Assembly: GCA_029851415.1 (NCBI GenBank)
Contig: CM056744.1
Location: 14,267,268 to 14,331,267 of the forward strand
DNA from: Eretmocerus hayati
Taxonomy: Eukaryota > Arthropoda > Insecta > Hymenoptera > Aphelinidae
DNA length: 64,000 nt
Direction: 5' to 3'
A model generated the notes under the pieces. That model had not been told where the DNA came from and searched no databases. It saw only the letters and a list, made by a program, of their open reading frames with translations. Position numbers and translations under genes: made by a program. Shown here piece after piece: positions 57,111-64,000 of this stretch; position 1 is the first letter of the stretch, and each line of letters opens with the position of its first letter.

Positions 57111-57728
57111 GAGCGTAGGCGACCGAGAGTGTGATTTTACTTGTTCTGGCTTACAAATGAGATAATGGGCTAGAATGAGGATCCAAACATACTTTTCCGA
57201 CTCAAAATGACCTTCTGAACTGAAATCCGAGGTCAGTTTAGCTCTGGAATGTCGTCTAGTGCCTCAACGGTGTCAGAACCTGTCGAAAAATCTAAGTTCT
57301 TAAGGGGCAGAGGGACGACTATTGAAACTCGTATTTTATCTGTCATTTTCCACGGTTCTGACCCTACAACTCAAAGGGAATGCATTTTATCGAAAAATGT
57401 GTACAGTAATTTTTTGGAGATCTCTGAAAAATGAATCAAAAAGCTAGCAACACATTTTTCGATGCAAGATCTTCCGTTCCCGTAATAAACGTATTTCATC
57501 TGAGACTCATATTATATCTGTCATTCTGTCATTTTTCACGGTTTCGAGCCCATAACTCGAAGGGAACTCATTTCATCGAAAAATATGTACATTAGATATT
57601 CGTAGATCTTCAAAAAAGGAACAAGAAACATATGAACATATTCTTCCATGTAAGGCCACCTTCTTCTCATATGTGTCTCAAACGACATTTGTTGGTAGTC
57701 AAGATGTGCCACTTACTGACCGTGCACA
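57111..57728. other. No recognisable gene; tandemly duplicated block
   Basis: The sequence around 57329-57430 (ACTCGTATTTTATCTGTCAT, AACTCAAAGGGAATGCATTT) is repeated with changes at about 57500-57610 (ACTCATATTATATCTGTCAT, AACTCGAAGGGAACTCATTT). This is a diverged duplication of about 175 bases. Confidence 0.5.
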
Positions 57729-58419
57729 TAGCGCCAGTTTTGGCGCGCGTGTCGCTCCGCAACAGCCAAGCAAAATGGGCGTGGGATTCAACACACCCCA
57801 GAGCGCCAGCTATGCGCGCTATTTTTTAGTGCATTTTGAATGGAATAATAAATTATTGCAAAAAATTGCAAAAAAAGGCCTTTCCACTGAAAATATTCTA
57901 GAGGACACAATTTTCAATGGAATGAGCTGAAAATTCACCTGAGTCATCTCAAGATCAAGTAGATATGAGAAAAGCATAGTCCAGTGGCCAATCTTTCAAT
58001 GGAGGTCTTCATTCCGGCATATTAGGTGAGAATAAAAATTCTCAATTCATTCGTCGAAATATGTCGGAATAAATACCTTTTTTTCAAGATGTACCCTCGC
58101 GCTATTTTTCCTTGAATTGGCCTCATCTTGAGATGACTCAGGTAAATTTTCAGCTCATTTGGATGAAAATTGCGCCGTTCACAATTTTTTTTGTGAAAAA
58201 GATGATTTTTTGCATTTTTTGGACATTTGTATTTTTTGGAATTTTTTATTTGACCTTGGAGATTATCTGGCTATATTGGCTCATGAATAACATATTCAAG
58301 AAGCTAAAAAATTTTCAAGTCTAAATATTCAATATAATAACTACAGCATCGAATTTTTGACTGGGGTGCGTTGAACCCCAGTCAGCCAGCTATGTTGTTT
58401 GGCGGAGCGGCGCCAGCTA
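57729..58419. mobile_element. Fold-back MITE-like element
   Basis: The left end (TAGCGCCAG, GTCGCTCCGC, GATTCAACACACCCCAG) matches the complement of the right end (TAGCTGGCGCCGCTCCGCC, GGTTCAACGCACCCCAG). The inner words ATGAGCTGAAAATTCACCTG and its complement CAGGTAAATTTTCAGCTCAT lie near 57918 and 58140. About 690 bp long with a short centre; no gene. Confidence 0.65.
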
Positions 58420-59757
58420 AGGGTTAAAAACGACCCAAGTGGCGATTTTGACTCTCAGTGGGTTGTGATCCCACAGATGTCTCGAACCATATCCAACAAA
58501 AATCCCACTTGCTGTCGTCAGCGGAGGCTAGACTAGGTTCAGGACCATCGTGTCAAATGAAGATTTGTTCGGGGAAAGGAAATTTTCACAAAGAACTCCA
58601 GTATAATCATCTTTAAACCGACTGTATCAAAATTTTCTCTCAACCAAACGATAGATATTGTTGGAAAAACCTACTTTTAGATACCCTAGATCTCTCTGAA
58701 ATGCTTCCTTGAAATAAAAACTCAAAATATAGGGTATTTTGATTACCATATAACGCCGTGAGAAAGCATTCTGCTAATCACTTTTAGCAGCATATTTTAC
58801 TTTTAAAGATTAAGGGTCGAAATGTCAGTTCCGTGCACGATTCTCATTTGTCGAAGGGGTAGTTTTGTGCTTGCAGACTTGCTGTAGCGAGGCAAATAAT
58901 TATGCTCGCATTTTTCCATCAAAGTATGGTATAGAACCAACTATCTCTCATAGGTTTCAAGTCCAAAACGCGTGACGTGATCCCTAGCCACGTGATTTTA
59001 GGCGTATTATGGGGGTTTTGGGTCAGTTCCGTGCATATCCTTTTAGCACACTAAATAGTCACCTGCATATATTGTAGCAATTTTTTCCAAAGTAATATCA
59101 CTGCATCAAACGAAATCCCCGAGATGAAAGCGCTACGTTGATTTTCGTGGCCTATAGAGCCATAAAGAGGTATGCACGGAACTCACATGTCCGGGTAAAC
59201 TATCCCGATGATAGCCATATATATACTATAAAAATCTGGTTCCACCGGACGCTGCAGGCAGATTATATTATTAATTATCTTGAAAACCATCTAAGTATCT
59301 CTGATGGAAAACTTCAGGCAAACGAATACTCTTTGACTGAAGTTTCTCGGATATGATATAGTCATGAGGGTCGTTACTGTGCTTCTAATTAGTGTGGGCA
59401 GACATTTTATCATCTATGAGGCGAATGAGAGCTTTCTTCAATCAAATGAGATATTCATTTGTAGCTGGATTCTCACAAAGAGGAACATGTTCATCAATAC
59501 AATTATTCAGAAGGTCATAGAGGGACTTAACAGTTTCATTGTTATCATCATCAGAGTGATTCTCTGAATCTACAGTACCTTCCAAAATTAATGGATCATG
59601 CATGAACTCGCTAAATCCATGATAACTCCGAATCCCTTCATCGTATGGGAATTTGAAAAAAGGATCTTGAAAATCACAAACAATCTATCGATTCATGCGT
59701 TTCAAATACTTTTCAAGTGCTTCTTAAGTGACCGTAATCGATCTTGGAAATCTAAAA
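58420..59757. other. No recognisable gene; dispersed repeat at 58811-58990
   Basis: 58811-58990 matches 40861-41040 in the same orientation. Frames at 59138-59356 and 59364-59567 are unrecognised. Confidence 0.4.
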
Positions 59758-59759
59758 TA

Positions 59760-62069
59760 CAGTAGAATCCGGTTATAACGAGCTTCAAGGGACCGAAGGA
59801 AAATGCTCGTTATAACCGGACCTCGTTATAACCGGACTCCCTATTTATCGGCTCAAATTCATATGATTTCGTTATAACTACCCCTGATAAATGAAAAAAA
59901 AAACTAATCTCGAGTTCGTAAAGTCTCTTTTATCAAGAATTCAAATAACTAATGACAATTAACATTCAGAATACGCTGACAGGACGACAATGATGTAGAT
60001 GTGCATTACTCCACCCAATGGCATGGACATACAATGTTTATTAATTTGCATTTGTCATAAATTTAAAAAATCGAAAGATAAAAACGAACAAATACACATG
60101 ATGGAAAATAAAAAAGTTTTAGCTGAGAAATTTCGATTGGCGTCAAAGTTTACGAGGTTGCACTTGTCATAAAATCAGTGATCAACGACTGTTTTGTTGC
60201 TCGAATAGCATTCTTCTGCACGAAACTTTTCAACTGACAGTAATAATGGAAGAACTCATCATCAACATTTTCATTGGTTAGATAATAATTATTCAAAGAT
60301 TCTAGAGCACGCAATGCTTCTGAATGAGAAACAGGCGGTATCGAGTCCAATACATCTTCTTCATCTGATTCATCACTAGCTTCTTGGTTTGATTGAATAT
60401 CATTCACAATATCAGCATCAGAAGGTACACAAGCGACGACCAGTTGATCATCAATAGAAACATACTCGTCGATGTTTGGGATGTTTACATTGAGGGAATT
60501 CGAAGCGATCCATGTCGACAATGGCTCGATAGCATCTGTGCTTGTAATTCCCTCATCCATGTCTGAAATAATGGTTTTGGTGGTAAATGATGCAAATTTC
60601 TTACACAAAGAATGGGTGATTTACAATAAAGTCAAGATGATATAATTACCGTCGTAGGTTATTCTTGCTTTCTTAAAACAATTTTGAATAGTTTCTGCTG
60701 TAACTGCATCCCAAGATTCAGCCATGGATATGATAGCTTCCAATAAAGATATTTTTAAAGCAGTGATGCCTTTTGCACGATCATCGATGAATTTCAGAAC
60801 CAATTTTTTTCTACAGTGTGACTTGAAGCTCCTAATTACGCCTTGATCCATAGGCTGTAGGACAGATGTTACTTGGGGTGGAAAAAAAACCAGTTCGATG
60901 TTAGTTAGCCCGTAAATCCTACAGTGGGCTGAACAGTTATCAACAAGAACCAAAATTTTCCGGTTTTTCCGTCTCAGATTTGCGTCCCATTTTCGAATTT
61001 CTGCTTCGAACAGCGAAGAGGTCATCCACGCTGTTTTATTCGCATCATACTTTACAGGCAGTTTTTTAACATTCTTGAAGCATCGGGGATTCTTAGATTT
61101 TCCAATTACGAAGAGTTGCCTTTTCTCAGTTCCTGTTAAATTGGCTCCAACCAATACGGTAAGGCGTTCTTTCGAGAGCTTGCCACCGGTGCATTTTTCT
61201 CCTCGTAGACGAAATGTCTTATCAGGCATGAGATTGAAGAACAAAGCACACTCGTCAATATTCCACACATCTTCTTTCTTGTACTTCTTTCGCAACTCTT
61301 TCCATTCATATTCTAACCAGTCGTTGACAGTCGCAGAATCCACACTATTAGCCTCGCCTGAAATTGTGCCTAGAACAATGTTATGTCTAGCCCTAAATCG
61401 ATTGATCCATGAATCGGTACAACAGAAGAAATAGATCTTCAACTGAGCTGCAAACTTTTCAGCTTGACATTTTAAAATTGGGCCATTGATCGGAATATTT
61501 TGATCTCTTTGCACTTTAAACCACTCGAATAAGGCCTTATCAATCTCAGGCTCATCACACATTCGCGTTTTTTTCACATCACTTGCACCATTTTGATATA
61601 CCGTTAAGATCTTCTCTTTCTCTTTGAGAATTGTGGAAATTGTTGAGCTGTTCACGCCGTAAATTTTACAAAGTTCGGCATTTTTTTGTCCTTGCTCCAA
61701 CGCTCGTATGATTGATACTTTATCTTGTATTGTGAATGCTTTTCTCTTCCTCGTATTCGATCTATCCATTTTGCTCACGAGAATCGTACTGGATCTGTAT
61801 TCGCATTGATACTCGTGTTTACCTCGAGTATTAAGCTCCCGATCTCAGAGTCACACAGCGTTTACATCAATTTGCTCGGTATAGCCGGAGCCAAAATCCA
61901 AATTTCGCCAGAATTTTTGCTCGTTATAACCGAATTCTCGTTATATCCGGATCGTTATAGCCGGACCTGTTTGTACATACATTATATGGCGGCCAACCAA
62001 ATCTTCAAAATTTGCTCGTTATAACCGGATACTCGTTATAACCGGACTCGTTATAACCGGATTCTACTG
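59760..62069 (-). mobile_element. Tigger/pogo transposon 2, potentially autonomous
   Basis: The ends CAGTAGAATCCGGTTATAAC are perfectly inverted and flanked by TA duplications (59758-59759 and 62070-62071). Multiple CTCGTTATAACCGGA copies lie inside each end: three or more on the left within 90 bases, and at least six on the right from 61920 to 62060. The length is 2310 bp. The transposase gene is on the minus strand, with one intron. Confidence 0.95.
60150..61778 (-). CDS. Tigger-type transposase, two exons, 513 aa, intact
   Basis: Exon 1 is 61778-60650 and exon 2 is 60562-60150. The intron of 87 bp has a GTAATT donor and a TTATTTCAG acceptor; the spliced length of 1542 bases is exactly 514 codons with the stop. 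Domains: CENP-B-type helix-turn-helix (about 10-60, RKAFTIQDKVSIIRALEQG), second DNA-binding domain (about 75-140, DSWINRFRARHN), DDE_1 core with D175 (NIDEC), D280 (LVDNCSAH) and D311 (QPMDQGV). The acidic C-terminus in exon 2 resembles that of Tigger-derived proteins, including a TDFM ending near residue 508. Without splicing the frame would stop after 385 codons. No inactivating change is visible, so the element could be active. Confidence 0.92.
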
Positions 62070-62349
62070 TAGTATATTTTACGCGGCGAGTGCTGCCGAC
62101 GTCCAGCACGAGGTCCGCGGAAAAAACGCAGTGGCCAGCACAAGCCGCATACGCTACTTTATATCACGAGTGCTCCCCCTCTTGTTTCCCTTGTTTTTGT
62201 TATTAATTAGCATGTTTCGGCACCCTTATTTTTTCGTTGGCTGCAGCCATGCTTTCGTCTGTTGAGGTATTGTTTCCGTGCTTGCTGTCTTCTAGTTATA
62301 TTTTCCGCGTTTAGTGCTATATTAACTGAGATCGCCAAGGAAACCCTCA

Positions 62350-63060
62350 AAATTACACAACTTTTATTAAACGATGAGTTTTTTTGTACAAAATTCAGCT
62401 CACTAAAGAGTGAAAGATAAATAAAAGTAAAACCAATGATTGTATCATAGGTTCATGATTTAACAATAAACCCCAAGATCACACAACTACTAATAAACGA
62501 TGAGATTTTGTATTTGATACAACTCACTAAAAAGTGATCAATAAATATAAGTAAAACAAATGATTGTATCATAGGTTCATGATTGAGCAACATTGAGAAC
62601 TTAAAAGTGTTCTTCCCAGTCCATGTAAGATTACACAACTACTATTAAGCAATAAGTTTTTTTTTAAATAATTCAACTAACTAAAATGTGGAATATGAAT
62701 AAAAGTTGAACAAATGATTGTATTATAGCTTCATGATTGAACAATATTGAGAAATTACAAATGATCCTCCCTGCCCGTAACAGTATTCTCCAGATTCTCA
62801 TTTGGAACAAATGATCAAAGATTGCGAGAACATTGCCACCTTCAAATTCATATGTAACTCCTTGGCCACCCCACGCTTTCATAACTAATGATCTTTAAGG
62901 TGGTGATGTTTTCAGCATCATTGATCATTTGTTGGAGAGTTCCAAGGGAGGATCTGGAAATTACTATTACATGGAATGGGAAGGATCATTTTTTACCTCT
63001 CAATATTATTCAATCATGAGGCTATGATACAGTTATTTGTTTTACTTTCATTCATTTTAT
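62350..63060. repeat. Tandem and inverted repeat cluster
   Basis: Three units starting ATTACACAAC / ATCACACAAC at about 62351, 62476 and 62631 repeat CAAATGATTGTATCATAGGTTC and neighbouring words, with periods near 125 and 155 bases. An inverted copy lies at about 62935-63060 (TATGATACAGTTATTTGTTT, CTCAATATTATTCAATCATG). The centre of symmetry is near 62850. Confidence 0.7.
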
Positions 63061-64000
63061 TTTGTTACTTCCCGTTCCAATCATCAGTTCTCTCATTCCA
63101 CTTATTCGTCAACTTAAATAACAAGTGATTTTTGAGAATGCCAACTGGTTCGTAAACTCGATCAAGTCCCTTTTGTATGAACTCGTAGATTGAATTCTTT
63201 AATATCATCATTGCCAAGTAACTTTTGAGATCAGTAACAGGGCATGCCCATTAAGCAGCCCCTTTCTTATAATCTAGGCATATCACCGTAGGATCTGACA
63301 GAATTTTTTCACACTTCATCTTATAACTTTCTGTGTACATCAGCTTTTTAAGATTTTAGTCTGTTTGTATAACCGAAGGTCATTCATGAACTTGCAATAT
63401 CTTGCCTGATTCAAAAGTTTGAAATTGGAACTAAGTATAGTTGAGAGTCGTCAGAAAATTGTTAGACTGAGTTGGCACACTTTTGGTTGAACCATGATCT
63501 TTGGCAAAGACTCATAATAAGCTGCGGCAACTGTATGATTATATAATGTATGTATAATTATGTATTATATTACCCGTGAAAAAATGTTTGGTGCATGATC
63601 ACGCATGACGGCATACCGCTACTAGTGCACGATCATGCATGACCGCGTACAGAAAATGGTGGTATGTAGTCATGCATGTATCATGCATGAATTATGCATG
63701 ACCATGCACAATACAATGTTGTGAATCATTTGGGATTAGGTACTAATTTCGGTGTATGGAGAAAGCTCACGATTTGAAAATTTGGAATGTGACAGAGAGA
63801 AATCTACCATTTTGCGTTTTCATCGCTATTTGATTCCAATACTACGAATCACTCGAAAACTCTGATGATTAAAATGGCTCCGCCATTTGAAGGCTCAAAC
63901 GATGTCAAAAAATTGACCGGTATTCCAGAAAGATAATTCATCTCCCTCACGGTGGTCTTGAACCACGTTCATATTTGGTCGACATACCAAGACCTGAAAT
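63061..64000. other. No recognisable gene; CATGCATGA cluster at 63592-63705
   Basis: The words GCATGATCACGCATGA, GATCATGCATGACC, GTCATGCATG, TCATGCATGAA and TATGCATGACCATGCA follow each other within about 115 bases, many self-complementary. Nothing else was recognised. Confidence 0.45.

Overview
This is arthropod, most likely insect, nuclear DNA, and almost all of it is transposable-element and repeat sequence. The evidence is BEL/Pao LTR retrotransposons, an insect-type retroviral envelope remnant, pogo/Tigger transposons with TA target duplications, an R1-clade LINE, many fold-back elements, and spliced odorant-receptor exons whose C-terminal motifs suit a hymenopteran or a related insect. 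The order is inferred and the species is not identifiable. I see no bacterial, CRISPR or operon-type organisation.

Layout, left to right. 0.9-5.0 kb: a degenerate tRNA-Lys-like sequence, the 3' end of a BEL/Pao pol gene with its 3' LTR, a broken envelope gene, and a second LTR. 5.7-11.0 kb: a complete but dead BEL/Pao element with 663-bp LTRs, a primer-binding site, a polypurine tract and an ATCAT target-site duplication. 12.3-14.3 kb: a non-autonomous pogo-like element enclosing clusters of a GTGCGTAAAG motif and a GC-rich palindromic island. 14.4-15.4 kb: a diverged inverted repeat. 18.0-22.9 kb, minus strand: a multi-exon protein related to CACTA/EnSpm-type transposases, with at least one frameshift.

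24.1-28.1 kb: a 4-kb array of a 20-bp repeat with a 29-unit higher-order duplication, bracketed by TCAGCTA-rich flanks. 30.5-32.8 kb: a Tigger element with an uninterrupted 529-aa transposase. 34.7-35.4 kb: an odorant-receptor gene remnant on the minus strand. 35.9-38.1 kb: a fold-back element nested inside another inverted-repeat element. 38.3-40.4 kb: a probable element with a GC-rich core, a TATA/initiator promoter and a tandem repeat. 42.9-44.8 kb: a GGAT-type repeat.

45.6-48.0 kb: a giant palindromic element with arms of about 940 bp. 48.8-49.5 kb: a 668-bp fold-back. 49.8-50.1 kb: a splice-flanked membrane-protein exon. 51.8-52.2 kb: a near-perfect hairpin with 170-bp arms. 53.4-54.4 kb: a MITE-like element. 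55.2-57.1 kb: a 5'-truncated R1-type LINE with a poly(A) tail. 57.7-58.4 kb: another fold-back. 59.8-62.1 kb: a second Tigger element whose two exons splice into an intact 513-aa transposase. 62.3-63.7 kb: tandem and palindromic repeats.

The genes do not form a pathway. The window records successive insertions. The only probable host coding sequences are the odorant-receptor exons and the unidentified exon at 49.8 kb. The most intact protein-coding units are the two Tigger transposases. The most unusual structures are the 20-bp array with its flanks, the giant palindrome and the 170-bp-arm hairpin.
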